Positions 24,616 through 34,601 of a stretch of DNA of 64,000 bases are shown in pieces. The notes below the pieces were generated by a model, which did no database searches, was not told where the DNA came from, and saw only the letters and a program-made list of their open reading frames with translations. The position numbers and the translations under genes are program-made. The stretch spans positions 80,629 to 144,628 of the forward strand of contig CALODS010000001.1 in NCBI GenBank assembly GCA_942492225.1, read 5' to 3'. Every line of letters begins with the position of its first letter. Position 1 is the stretch's first letter. Source of the DNA: JAFGTX01 sp942492225 (GTDB lineage: Bacteria; Bacillota; Clostridia; Peptostreptococcales; Acidaminobacteraceae).

Positions 24616-26679
24616 ATGAAGACAAAAATATTAACTTGTATTGTATGTATGGCTTGTTTAATGCCACTAAGTTTTAGTGAAACAAGTGACCCTATTATTT
24701 ATTTTGATAGTATCACATCTACATACGGACTTAAAGACTCAGATGGAAAAATTCTTACAAACAATTCTTATGATGGTATCGACGATTTTGTTAACAATCG
24801 GGCAATCGTACAACATAATGGCCTATTTGGTGTAATATCTTCTGATGGACAAGAACTTGTGGCACCAAGTTATAAATATATTTCAACTTATAAAAATGGT
24901 TTTGCTACAGTTTTTAAAGACAATCTTGCGGGTGTTCTTAACTTAAATGGTGAAATAGTTGTCCCTTTTGAGTACAATGATATTTCAGCCTTTAAAAATG
25001 GTAATGCACTTGCCTACAAGAATACAAAACTTGGACTCATTTCTTCAAAAAATCAGGTCATCCACCCATTTGTTTGGGATGAGGTAAATATGATTGATTT
25101 TACAAAAGAGTTCACGACTTTTGTTTTTAGACAAGGCAATTCATACGGTGTCGCTTCATTTAACGGTGCTATATTGATGAATCCACAAGAAAAAGAACTC
25201 TTTCATATTTCTGATAAACAAATTGCTTTTGTCGATGGTAATAAAATTGGTGTAATGAATCACGATGGTGATACGCTGGTAACGCCTATTTATGACAGCA
25301 TTTATATAGCAGGAAAAGGATATGTGGGCAAAAAAGATTCTCAATACTTTTTCTTGAATCTACAAAAAGGAACTATTAGTTCCAGTTACGATAGTGTTAG
25401 TGAGTTATCTGAGAATAATTATCTCGTCTCAAAAGACGGCAAAAAAGGTATTTTTGATGCAATCACTCACACAGAATTAATATCGACAGCGTATGATGAC
25501 ATACGATTGTTGCAAAACCCTCATAACAAAGAAGCTTTATATTACGAACTTATTCGCGAGTCTACAATTCAAGAAAACGTCGTATATAGAGGTGTACATT
25601 CTTTGGAAGGCAAGGAACTTATTCCAGCTCTTTATTCTAAACTTGGATTTATCAACGATCAACTGCTTGCGTATTATGATCCCCAAAACACTATCGGGCT
25701 TTATAACCTCACCACTAACGCAGATAGCGGACTGATCTATAAATCACTAAAGTACAATGTCGACAATCAATTTGGCGTTATTACAGTCAAAAGTGGACAG
25801 TATGGCCTCTTAAACAATGCTGGTGAAACATTAGTTACTCCTTCTTCTGATTATATTTATGAAAATGGTAACTTTTACATTATAGAAAAAAATAATAAAA
25901 AAGCTCTCTTTTCAAAAGAAAACAATCGCTTAACAGCATTTAAATTTGATACAATCTTTAGTTTTCAGACGATTGGTGAAGTAAAGGCTTCTATTATTTC
26001 CGTTAATGGTTTATGGGGACTTTTATCTCCTAGTGGAACCTATTTGGTCGCGCCTGAATATGATGCCATTAACGAATTTGTAAATGGTTATGCTATTGTT
26101 TCAAAAGATGGTTTATACGGCTTTATCGATACCAAAGGTGAGCTCGTTATTGCGCCTCAATTTGAAGACGTTTCATCCTTCAACAATGGTATTGCCATCG
26201 CTAAGAAAAATGGTTTATACGGTTATATTCAGCCAAATGGAAGATTTATAATTCCTGCTATCTACGATAACATTAAACCCTTTAAAGCTGATGGTCATGC
26301 GGTTGTTACGTTAAAAGACAAAAAAGGGATTATCAATAGAGATGGAAGTTATTTTCTTAAACCGATTTATAAATCTCTAACATTTGTTGGTGATGACTTA
26401 ATCATCACACAAGACAATGGAAACAAAAAATATGGTCTTCTTAAGCCAACGGGCGAAGAGATCACAAAACACATTTATGATGACATTGGATCTTTTTTCA
26501 AAGAAAAAACTACCTTTGTAAAAATAAATAACAAATACGCATTACTCAATATTAAAGGTGATGTTCTAACGCAGTTCATTTTCGATGAAATGAGTCTCTT
26601 CAACAATGGTTTTGCGACCATAAAAATTGGCGAGAAACGTGGTTTCATCAATACCAAGGGTGATTACATCTTAGAATAA
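24616..26679 (+). CDS. Secreted WG-repeat (KWG) protein
   Basis: The 687-residue product has a signal peptide (ending LPLSFS) and about a dozen WG-type repeats of 35-50 residues (for example LYGFIDTKGELVIAPQFEDV), each a short beta unit. WG repeats are common in secreted proteins of Clostridia and Bacteroidetes and have no fixed enzymatic role; they may bind other surface molecules. It is closely paralogous to 26750-28807, which faces it tail to tail, and both end in one shared hairpin. Confidence 0.88.
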   Translation: MKTKILTCIVCMACLMPLSFSETSDPIIYFDSITSTYGLKDSDGKILTNNSYDGIDDFVNNRAIVQHNGLFGVISSDGQELVAPSYKYISTYKNGFATVFKDNLAGVLNLNGEIVVPFEYNDISAFKNGNALAYKNTKLGLISSKNQVIHPFVWDEVNMIDFTKEFTTFVFRQGNSYGVASFNGAILMNPQEKELFHISDKQIAFVDGNKIGVMNHDGDTLVTPIYDSIYIAGKGYVGKKDSQYFFLNLQKGTISSSYDSVSELSENNYLVSKDGKKGIFDAITHTELISTAYDDIRLLQNPHNKEALYYELIRESTIQENVVYRGVHSLEGKELIPALYSKLGFINDQLLAYYDPQNTIGLYNLTTNADSGLIYKSLKYNVDNQFGVITVKSGQYGLLNNAGETLVTPSSDYIYENGNFYIIEKNNKKALFSKENNRLTAFKFDTIFSFQTIGEVKASIISVNGLWGLLSPSGTYLVAPEYDAINEFVNGYAIVSKDGLYGFIDTKGELVIAPQFEDVSSFNNGIAIAKKNGLYGYIQPNGRFIIPAIYDNIKPFKADGHAVVTLKDKKGIINRDGSYFLKPIYKSLTFVGDDLIITQDNGNKKYGLLKPTGEEITKHIYDDIGSFFKEKTTFVKINNKYALLNIKGDVLTQFIFDEMSLFNNGFATIKIGEKRGFINTKGDYILE

Positions 26680-26699
26680 TTTATTCAATCAAAAAAACA

Positions 26700-26726
26700 A
26701 AAGCGGTGACCGTTGGTCACCGCTTT
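26700..26726. terminator. Shared bidirectional terminator of the two WG-repeat genes
   Basis: AAAGCGGTGACC and GGTCACCGCTTT flank a 3-nt loop between the convergent stop codons. Confidence 0.85.
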
Positions 26727-26749
26727 AATCGTTCATAATTTATGGTTGT

Positions 26750-28807
26750 TTATTTTAAAATATATTCGCCTCTAACGTTCATAACGCCTTCTCTGCCACC
26801 AATTCTAATGTCAGCAAGACCATCATAAAAAGAATTAATTGAATCGAATTCAAACAATGTTAAGACTTCTGCTTTATCATTTATCAATGCATATTTTGAG
26901 TTGATTTGTACGTACGTTACACCTTCAGAACCAAAATAGCCAATATCATCATAAATCGGTTTTACAATAACTTCACCTGTTGTCTTAACAATTCCGAACT
27001 TGTCAGTTTCACTATCAAGTACAATAACTAGCTGATCATTAATCGGACTCATGTCGCCATAAATTGCAGGAACTGTATATTGACCTAATTTATTAATGAG
27101 TCCCATTTTGCCATCTACTTCAACTGCAGCGAAGCCAGTATCGCTAAATTCACTTGCATAATCATATTTAGCTGGTATTCCTATTAATCCATTTGTTTTG
27201 ATATAACCATATTTTCCGTCAATTTCAACGACTGCCATTCCATTAATGAAATCCTCAATATCTCTGTACTTTGGCTCAAGAACAACTTGGCCTTTAGTAT
27301 TGATAAAGCCTTTTAGGTTGTCTTTAGTAATGATTGAGTATCCACCTAAGAAACCACTTATATCGTCATATACTGGTTGCAATAAATAAGAGCCATCTTC
27401 TTTGATATACCCATACTTTCCACCAATACCTACAATAGCTATTTTAGAATTACCAACTGTTTCAAACTCAGATATTTCATCGTATTTATACGAACTCAAT
27501 TTTCTTGTTTTCTTATTAAACAATGCTAACTTTTCATCTTTCTCGATTGCGTAATAAGATCCTCTATCATAAATATAATCCGCCGTTGCTTCAACAAGAA
27601 CTGTACCTTTAGCATCTAAAACACCATAGTAGCCTTCAATCGTCGAAACTATAATATAGTCACTTGTCTCGCTATAGTCTACAGTTTCATAGATTTCACC
27701 TGAATCCTTTTTCGTCGATAAAGAATATAAACCGTAATTATAATATGAATCATAATACATGACCAAGTCAGGGTTAATAAATTCTAAATCATATGCATTG
27801 GGTTCAACAAGAATTTTTCCTTTTAAGTCTGCAATTCCTGTTTTATAAGACCAGTCTTCTCCACTTAATTCTATTTTCAAATATTTTTTTTCAGGTGTGC
27901 CTAAATCACTAATTAAAGAGATATCTGAATAAATTGCAGGCATAATTTCTTTCATTTGCACTGCATCAAACACTCCATAACCCTCATCTGTAGAATAAAC
28001 ACTCAACGCATCATCAATTTCTGTATAAGAGTAAAAAGGACTGCTCACTGCATTTCCTGCTGCATTTAAGAAAACATTGTATCCATCTTTTTCTGCAATA
28101 TAGCCTTTCCCAGAAACATAAACGCTTTCATATTTTGCTTCAACTAATGTCTTACCGCTAAAATCAACAACGCCTATACCATCATCTTTTGATACCGCAA
28201 CTTTATCGTTTGCAATATGAAATAACTGATCTTTGACTGGACCATATAATATTTTACCATCAAAATTAGCAACCCCATACTCTTCACCCTCAACATACAC
28301 GAAAGTAGAGTAACCTTTTAGAAAATCAACCATATTTACATCATCCCAAACAAAATCTTTAATAACTTTGTTTGATTTAGAAATCACACCAATTTTGCTA
28401 TTTTTTATTGCAAGAGCATTTTGACCAACAAATAGTGACATATCTTCATATTCAAATGGAACAATCACCTTACCCGTTGTATCAATTGCACCTGCTAATT
28501 CATCTTTATAAGCAACTGCAATACCATTTTTAAACATGCTGATGTAGCTATATGTTGGCTTCAAAATTTCTTTGCCTGCTTCATTTATAAAGCCTGACAA
28601 ACCATCAAGTGTCACAACTGCGTATCCTTCATTAAATGATTCAATTGAATCATACAAAGGTGACATAATCACCTCGTCGTTTTCATCTTTTAGTCCGTAA
28701 AGCGAAGTATCATAATCATAATATGATATAGGTGATTTTTCACCTGCAAAACTTACTGGTAACAGTAAAAATACCGCAAGTAAACATAGTATCTTTCTAA
28801 TATTCAT
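26750..28807 (-). CDS. Secreted WG-repeat (KWG) protein, paralogue
   Basis: The 685-residue product has the same layout as 24616-26679: a signal peptide (FLLLPVSFAGEK), then WG repeats in the same order (LYGLKDENDEVI, LSGFINEAGKEI, YGYIKEDGSYLL and others). The two proteins align end to end without large gaps, for example both have PFVWDEVNM/DFVWDDVNM near residue 155. A tail-to-tail pair is an unusual result for a duplication, because it needs an inversion. Confidence 0.88.
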   Translation of the reverse strand: MNIRKILCLLAVFLLLPVSFAGEKSPISYYDYDTSLYGLKDENDEVIMSPLYDSIESFNEGYAVVTLDGLSGFINEAGKEILKPTYSYISMFKNGIAVAYKDELAGAIDTTGKVIVPFEYEDMSLFVGQNALAIKNSKIGVISKSNKVIKDFVWDDVNMVDFLKGYSTFVYVEGEEYGVANFDGKILYGPVKDQLFHIANDKVAVSKDDGIGVVDFSGKTLVEAKYESVYVSGKGYIAEKDGYNVFLNAAGNAVSSPFYSYTEIDDALSVYSTDEGYGVFDAVQMKEIMPAIYSDISLISDLGTPEKKYLKIELSGEDWSYKTGIADLKGKILVEPNAYDLEFINPDLVMYYDSYYNYGLYSLSTKKDSGEIYETVDYSETSDYIIVSTIEGYYGVLDAKGTVLVEATADYIYDRGSYYAIEKDEKLALFNKKTRKLSSYKYDEISEFETVGNSKIAIVGIGGKYGYIKEDGSYLLQPVYDDISGFLGGYSIITKDNLKGFINTKGQVVLEPKYRDIEDFINGMAVVEIDGKYGYIKTNGLIGIPAKYDYASEFSDTGFAAVEVDGKMGLINKLGQYTVPAIYGDMSPINDQLVIVLDSETDKFGIVKTTGEVIVKPIYDDIGYFGSEGVTYVQINSKYALINDKAEVLTLFEFDSINSFYDGLADIRIGGREGVMNVRGEYILK

Positions 28808-28923
28808 TTTTCTTCTCCTTATCTCTATAATAGTGTCTTTTAAATATATTTAGTCACTATAGCACACATATATTAACAGTTTATTAAATTTTAATAAACC
28901 TTGCTTATATGCTACAACGAAGA

Positions 28924-29289
28924 TTATTGATTAAGTTGCACGAGTTGAATTCTATAACCATTTGGATCTTGTATATAGAAAAATTTTATTGCTGGTGATG
29001 GTTCAAATGGTCCTTCTAGTATTTCTATTCCCTTTTGTTTTAACACTTCAATAGTTTCATCTACGTTATCCACTTGAAAACCAGTGGATACATGGGATGA
29101 TAGGTTAACCTCTTTAAGAGCATCACTGCAGATAAGTTCAAATTTGCTTTCACCATCACCCAAAAAAGCAATTTCTACACCCGGTCCTGCTAGATATTTT
29201 CTATCTATCGTCAGACCTAAAACACCTACATAAAATTCTAATGACGTATCCATATTGTTCACCATAATAGTTGTCCATAAATTTTTCAA
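28924..29289 (-). CDS. VOC-superfamily (glyoxalase-like) protein
   Basis: This 121-residue single VOC domain begins MKNLWTTIMVNNMDTSLEFY and ends FFYIQDPNGYRIQLVQL, with typical paired beta-alpha-beta-beta-beta motifs. Metal-ligand positions are partly kept (the late Glu is replaced by Gln in RIQLVQ). It starts 13 bp after the Cof hydrolase gene, so it is probably cotranscribed with it and rnr. The substrate is unknown. Confidence 0.82.
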   Translation of the reverse strand: MKNLWTTIMVNNMDTSLEFYVGVLGLTIDRKYLAGPGVEIAFLGDGESKFELICSDALKEVNLSSHVSTGFQVDNVDETIEVLKQKGIEILEGPFEPSPAIKFFYIQDPNGYRIQLVQLNQ

Positions 29290-29301
29290 TAGACTGTCCT
29301 C

Positions 29302-30129
29302 CTATTTCATTTCGTTTAAGATAAATTTATTGATAACATGAAGTAAACCATCCTCTTCATTGCTAATCGTTACAAAATCTGCAATATCTTTTGCTGCATC
29401 TACGGCATTATCCATTGCAACACCTAATCCTGCATACTCAATCATATCAATGTCATTTTCATTATCACCAGACGCAATGGTTTCTTCACGAAGGATTGAA
29501 TAGTATTTATTTAATTGGGCAATTGCATCCCCTTTATTCACGCCTTCCGCCATAATATCGAAAGAATTTTTCAGAGATTTATAGCAGGATATCCCTTCAA
29601 TTTCCATGATTTCTTCCATCATACGAAGTGATGCATCACTGTCATCACAATAAACGCCCATTTTATAAAGTGTCAATCCTCTGTCTAAAAACTCATTGTA
29701 ATCCTTTAAAAGTTCTGTAGGGACTCTTTTTTCTTCTGTCGCTGTTTTAGAAAGCTCTGCAAAACGTTTAAGTATAAACTCATATTGTTCTGAGTGAATT
29801 GTATTTTCCGTATAATAATGAAAATAAGTATTATATTTCGAACAAATATCACTGACCCTTCTTGCTAAACTTGTTTCTAAAGGTTTTTCATAAATAATTT
29901 CACCTGTTTTAGTATCTTTTATTAGAGCACCATTACATGTAATGATAGGCCCTTCTATACCCAGATCAATATATGGCCATTTTGCAGCAGGATATACACG
30001 TCCAGTTGCAATAACAAATTTAACCCCTTTTTCAATAATGTCATAAATGCCTTGTCTTGTTGGTTGTGTAATTTCTTTTGCATTATTCAGTAGGGTACCA
30101 TCAATATCTGTTACTAATAATTTGTACAT
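29302..30129 (-). CDS. Cof-type HAD-superfamily phosphatase
   Basis: The 275-residue protein has HAD motif I DIDGTLLN (nucleophile and acid Asp), motif II in FVIATGR, the Lys region GVNKGDAI and motif IV GDNENDIDMI. The C2B cap lies between motifs II and III. Cof phosphatases act on sugar phosphates, nucleotides or flavin precursors, and the substrate cannot be read from sequence. It begins 15 bp after rnr and probably belongs to its operon. Confidence 0.92.
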   Translation of the reverse strand: MYKLLVTDIDGTLLNNAKEITQPTRQGIYDIIEKGVKFVIATGRVYPAAKWPYIDLGIEGPIITCNGALIKDTKTGEIIYEKPLETSLARRVSDICSKYNTYFHYYTENTIHSEQYEFILKRFAELSKTATEEKRVPTELLKDYNEFLDRGLTLYKMGVYCDDSDASLRMMEEIMEIEGISCYKSLKNSFDIMAEGVNKGDAIAQLNKYYSILREETIASGDNENDIDMIEYAGLGVAMDNAVDAAKDIADFVTISNEEDGLLHVINKFILNEMK

Positions 30130-30144
30130 TTAGTCACATCCTAT

Positions 30145-32268
30145 TTAGTCTTCTATTTTTTTGATCATGATGAAGTCAATTTCTCTTGCATCTATATCTA
30201 CTTTTTCAACTTTGACAACAACAGTATCGCCTATCGTATATCTTTTCTTTAATCGTTCACCTTGTAAAGCCAAATTGTCTTCATCATAGATATAATAATC
30301 GTCATTTAAACTCTTTACATGAACAAGACCTTCACACATATTATCGAGTTCTACATACAGTCCAAAAGAAGTGACTGAAGATATAAAACCATTGAATTCT
30401 TCACCAATAAATTGGCTCATATATTGTGCCATTTTCAAATCATCTGTGTCACGTTCTGCTTTTTCTGCAACACGTTCTTGTTCTGATGATTGTAAAGAGG
30501 CTTCTGCTACAATTTGTTCTAAACGCTTAATGCGATTATCTGTTATTTTAGACTTAAGCATCTCTTTGATAATTCTATGAATTTGAAGATCTGGATATCG
30601 TCTAATTGGTGATGTAAAGTGACAGTAATATTCTGATGCTAAACCAAAGTGTCCTTCGTTTATCGGCGAATATTTGGCTTGTCGAAGAGAACGTAACATC
30701 AACTTACTAATTAAATGTTCTTCTTTTTTACCTTCCAGTTTTGTCAATAAATTTTGAATTGCTTTTGGGTGAACTTCTCCGTTGACGCCTTTTACAAAGT
30801 AGCCAAAGTTGTGAATAACCTTGTTAAAGGTTGCAATCTTTTCTTCACTTGGAACCTCATGTATACGGTAAACAAATGGGAGTTCCATCCAGTGCATATG
30901 CTCAGCTACCGTTTCATTAGCGACCAACATAAATTCTTCAATAATTTTGTTGGCAATACGTCTCTCCTGCTTTACAATATCAATTGGGCGACCTTCTTCA
31001 TCTAATAAAATTTTTGCTTCAGAGAAGTTAAAATCAATCATTCCCCTTCTCGTTCTCTTCTCTCTCAAGGTGATTTGTAATTGTTGCATCACTTTGAACG
31101 TTTCATTTAAATAGTCGTATTTGCTAAGTTCTGGACGCTCAACGCCTTCCAATATGTCTGAAACGTCAGTATAGGTTAGTCGTTCAACCGTCTTAATAAC
31201 CGACTCGTAAATTTCATGATTTACAACAGTTCCTTTATCATCAATTTCCATGTTAACACTTAATGTTAATCGATTGACCTGTGGATTTAAACTACACACG
31301 CCGTTTGACAATCGTTTAGGTAGCATAGGAATTACGCGATCTATCAGGTATACACTCGTTGCGCGTTTAAAAGCCTCTTTGTCTAGTTTAGAGTTTTCTT
31401 TAACATAATGAGTGACATCTGCAATATGAACACCTAAAAGAATATTTCCATTTTCAAGAACTTTAACCGATACAGCATCATCTAAGTCTTTGGCATCTGC
31501 GCCATCGATTGTAAAGATAATTTCTTCTCGTAAATCGCGACGACCCACAATATCTTCTTCTGGTACTTCTGTAGGAATTGTTTCTGCTTCTGCAACAACC
31601 TTTTTAGGAAATTCTTCAGGTAATTTGTATTTACGAATAACCGATAGAATATCGGCTTCATTGCTTCCTTTTTTGCCAAGGATTTCAATGATTTTACCTT
31701 CAGGATTTTTACGACCTACAGGCCATTTTATTACCTTAACAACAACTTTGTCACCGTCTTCTGCTTTTCCTACAAAACTCTCCGGTACATAAACATCCAC
31801 ACCAATACGTTTTTCATCAGCTACAACAAATCCAAAATTCTTTGCTTTTTGAAATGTACCAACAATTTCAGTATTCGCACGTTCTAATATTTTTTGAACT
31901 TCTCCTTCTTGTCGCTTTTCTTCTACAGAAGAAGAGGTAATTGCAATCTGAACAATATCTCCATGCATTGCGCCATTTAAAGATTCAGCGGGAATATAGA
32001 CATCTCCACTTGCAACTTCAGGGATAAAGAAACCGAATCCTTTTTGAGCACCTTGAATTTTTCCTTTTTTAAGGCCATAAAATTCAGGTATTGCATACTT
32101 CTTCTTACGTGTAACCATTAATTCTCCATTACGTTCTAACTCATCAAGAATAGCGAAGAATTCTCCCATTTGCTTTTTATCTATATTAAATATTTCAGCA
32201 AGTTCCACATCCATTAGCGGACGTTCCACTTCTTTAAGAAGCGCTACTATTTTCTCTTTTATTTTCAT
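30145..32268 (-). CDS. rnr: Ribonuclease R
   Basis: RNase R is a 3'-5' exoribonuclease that can unwind structured RNA and also degrades messages released by tmRNA. The 707-residue protein has N-terminal winged-helix and cold-shock domains (KKGKIQGAQKGFGFFIPEV), the RNB catalytic core with the Asp cluster (TIDGADAKDLDDAVSV) and a C-terminal S1 domain (EEFNGFISSVTSFGLYVELD). ATG 32268 with AAGGAGG upstream is preferred to an earlier in-frame start. It lies in the common secG-rnr-smpB-ssrA neighbourhood, here split by other genes. Confidence 0.96.
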   Translation of the reverse strand: MKIKEKIVALLKEVERPLMDVELAEIFNIDKKQMGEFFAILDELERNGELMVTRKKKYAIPEFYGLKKGKIQGAQKGFGFFIPEVASGDVYIPAESLNGAMHGDIVQIAITSSSVEEKRQEGEVQKILERANTEIVGTFQKAKNFGFVVADEKRIGVDVYVPESFVGKAEDGDKVVVKVIKWPVGRKNPEGKIIEILGKKGSNEADILSVIRKYKLPEEFPKKVVAEAETIPTEVPEEDIVGRRDLREEIIFTIDGADAKDLDDAVSVKVLENGNILLGVHIADVTHYVKENSKLDKEAFKRATSVYLIDRVIPMLPKRLSNGVCSLNPQVNRLTLSVNMEIDDKGTVVNHEIYESVIKTVERLTYTDVSDILEGVERPELSKYDYLNETFKVMQQLQITLREKRTRRGMIDFNFSEAKILLDEEGRPIDIVKQERRIANKIIEEFMLVANETVAEHMHWMELPFVYRIHEVPSEEKIATFNKVIHNFGYFVKGVNGEVHPKAIQNLLTKLEGKKEEHLISKLMLRSLRQAKYSPINEGHFGLASEYYCHFTSPIRRYPDLQIHRIIKEMLKSKITDNRIKRLEQIVAEASLQSSEQERVAEKAERDTDDLKMAQYMSQFIGEEFNGFISSVTSFGLYVELDNMCEGLVHVKSLNDDYYIYDEDNLALQGERLKKRYTIGDTVVVKVEKVDIDAREIDFIMIKKIED

Positions 32269-32374
32269 CACGTGCCTCCTTAGCCCCATGTATTTTCTTT
32301 TATCTTTTATACCCTATTATTATTATAACAAAAGATTGATTAATTCCTATTAAAATCATCATATAATCACGTAA

Positions 32375-32403
32375 GAAACCCTCGACACGTTATCGAGGGT
32401 TTC
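32375..32403. terminator. Hairpin upstream of rnr
   Basis: GAAACCCTCGA and TCGAGGGTTTC form a perfect 11-bp stem with a 7-nt loop. No gene ends here, so it could be an attenuator in an rnr leader or the remains of a terminator. Confidence 0.5.
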
Positions 32404-32725
32404 GGGAAGGTTTATAAAAGGTTTTGAAAACGAATATTTTCTAACCAAATTCAGTATAGCATCAGTCAAAAAAAAATGAAAGATATTTTTTTCACAAAAT
32501 CGTATTTTATTTTAAACATTTTTATTAAATTAATCCTTCCACTTAGACGTTTGAAAATGAGGGTTTAAAAGAATTTTGCATGTACAAACTATTACACATT
32601 AATGTATATAGATGTAAAGTGATGCATATTATTTTAATACATATTATTTATTTAGGTTTTTTCGTTATAAATTTATCAATTTTTTATTCTAGCTTTTCAA
32701 AATTATCACTAAATAAAGTAAAAAA
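32404..32725. other. AT-rich intergenic stretch
   Basis: I see no gene or structured element here apart from possible promoter sequence for rnr. Confidence 0.5.
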
Positions 32726-32755
32726 ATTCTCCCACACATATGTACAGGAGAATTT
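32726..32755 (-). terminator. Terminator of the NhaC-type antiporter gene
   Basis: AATTCTCC pairs with GGAGAATT, followed by T7 on the minus strand, 10 bp after the stop codon. Confidence 0.75.
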
Positions 32756-32764
32756 ATATTTTTT

Positions 32765-34255
32765 CTATTCAGTTACAAGTTTTTCTTTTACAGAATTTTT
32801 TTCTTGCTTAACTTTTTTCTTAAGTCTAACATCTGGTTCACTCGGTAACTTAAATAGTGGAATAAAACGATCAAATCCTGTCAATGTTAACAATAGAATT
32901 GAACCAACAGCAATCATCGCCGTAAAGTTATATTTAATAAGTGTCAGTGGTGTAAATTCATATAATGGATAAACCATACTAGCAATTCCCACATAAAAAG
33001 CAATATAAACATGCCATGGAATTAATTGAGAACCAAAGACACCTAATGCATCGCCAAATGTTGCATTTCTTAATCTTAATGTGTAAAGATCTTCTTCACT
33101 ACCCTCCACATTGTCATCTACTAATTCTTTGATAATAGGTCCTATTGTAACGATTTGAGCCATCTCATCTGCCAAAGCCATATTACCTGCGATAGATAGA
33201 AGTCCATTACAAAACATCAACTGACGGACATTTTGAGAGATACGTGCTACAAGCATTGATAATGGTGCAAACGCTTTCATTGTTCCCATAATTCCACCAA
33301 AAGCACCTACCCACATCATCATTACAATAACCCAAGAACCCGCGCCTTCAAAACCTGTTGAAATTAAACCAAGGAACGATGAAACACTTTCAACTGTACC
33401 TGCAAATAATCCAAATACAAGTGATGAAAGAATACCTAATCCTAAACATGCCACAGTAGGCAATCCGCGAACCGCAACAATTAATACCAATATTAATGGA
33501 ATAATCATATACATTGGCACACCTGTTTGTACTTGTACCAATAATTCAACCGCAGATGCACGCGCTTCACCTAATTTTGTCCAAACATCTGCTGGAATTT
33601 GATTAATTGCTTCAGCTGCACTACCTACTTCTGTTGGTAAGCCCATAACAACACTCACGACAAAGAAGACAATTGAAGCTGCAATTAAACAGAGAATAGA
33701 CCAAACACCTTGGTGACGGATACGTTTAATAACTTCAACTCTTTGAATACCTGAGCTTACAACCGTTGTATCTGAGATAAGTCCGATGTTATCTCCAAAA
33801 CACGCACCACCGGCTATAGCTGCAGTTGTTAATGCAACATCACCACCAACGATATGATTTAGCCATAAAAATACTGGTGCACATGCCGCAAATGTTCCCC
33901 ATGAGGTTCCAGTTGCAACAGATAATACTGACGTAACAATTAATCCTGTGATCGCTACTGTTCTTGCTGTTAATCCTAGTTTAAGTGCAAGTATAACAAT
34001 TGATGCTCCTACACCTGTAGACATAAAACATTCTGCCATTGCATAAGCTAACATTAAAATAAAGAAAACAAGTTGCATTTCTTTAACGTTATCGACTGCT
34101 GCTTCTAAAAGGTTATTGAAGTTTAATTTTTCTGTTACCATCGCCACAATTGCTGCATAAACTGTTGCGATTGGTGCCGCTAATAATGCATCCATTCCAG
34201 AGATCATTAATCCTGCCATTACAAATACTGGTGATAATTTTAATAGTGCTATCAT
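32765..34255 (-). CDS. Na+/H+ antiporter, NhaC family
   Basis: The 496-residue protein has about twelve membrane segments and NhaC-family motifs such as GTSWGTFAACAPVFLW and AIAGGACFGDNIGLISDTTV. Proteins of this family exchange Na+ for H+ or, in some members, exchange organic ions such as malate/lactate, so the exact substrate is open. A charged Lys/Glu tail (KKKVKQEKNSVKEKLVTE) is cytoplasmic. It is a single-gene unit. With the pyrophosphatase next to it, it would tie the cell's sodium and proton gradients together. Confidence 0.9.
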   Translation of the reverse strand: MIALLKLSPVFVMAGLMISGMDALLAAPIATVYAAIVAMVTEKLNFNNLLEAAVDNVKEMQLVFFILMLAYAMAECFMSTGVGASIVILALKLGLTARTVAITGLIVTSVLSVATGTSWGTFAACAPVFLWLNHIVGGDVALTTAAIAGGACFGDNIGLISDTTVVSSGIQRVEVIKRIRHQGVWSILCLIAASIVFFVVSVVMGLPTEVGSAAEAINQIPADVWTKLGEARASAVELLVQVQTGVPMYMIIPLILVLIVAVRGLPTVACLGLGILSSLVFGLFAGTVESVSSFLGLISTGFEGAGSWVIVMMMWVGAFGGIMGTMKAFAPLSMLVARISQNVRQLMFCNGLLSIAGNMALADEMAQIVTIGPIIKELVDDNVEGSEEDLYTLRLRNATFGDALGVFGSQLIPWHVYIAFYVGIASMVYPLYEFTPLTLIKYNFTAMIAVGSILLLTLTGFDRFIPLFKLPSEPDVRLKKKVKQEKNSVKEKLVTE

Positions 34256-34560
34256 GTAATACGCCCCTTTTTCTTATGTAATTAGTTGAGTTTCATTTTT
34301 GTTTACTTGCTTAAGCAATTTGATTATACCAGAGTTGATTTTCAGAATAAAGATATATATTTCACAATATTGCACAAAATTAAATACATACAATAAAAAT
34401 CACCAAAATACTTAAAAACGCACTATAATTATGTGTTTTGAATGTTTTTAATAGTCACTTAATTCTTTAATCTTTATGCATAAATATGATGTTATTATAT
34501 ATATTATTCAGAATCATCATTGTGTTTGTTATTATTTTAACTTTTGTTTGCAAATAAAAA
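34256..34560. other. Intergenic stretch upstream of the antiporter gene
   Basis: This 305-bp AT-rich region should hold the antiporter promoter. I found no operator, riboswitch or gene. Confidence 0.5.
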
Positions 34561-34588
34561 TCGCCTAATCAAATAATCAATTAGGCGA
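34561..34588 (-). terminator. Terminator of hppA
   Basis: TCGCCTAAT pairs with ATTAGGCGA, followed by TTTTT on the minus strand. Confidence 0.75.
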
Positions 34589-34601
34589 CTCATTTCTTAT
34601 C

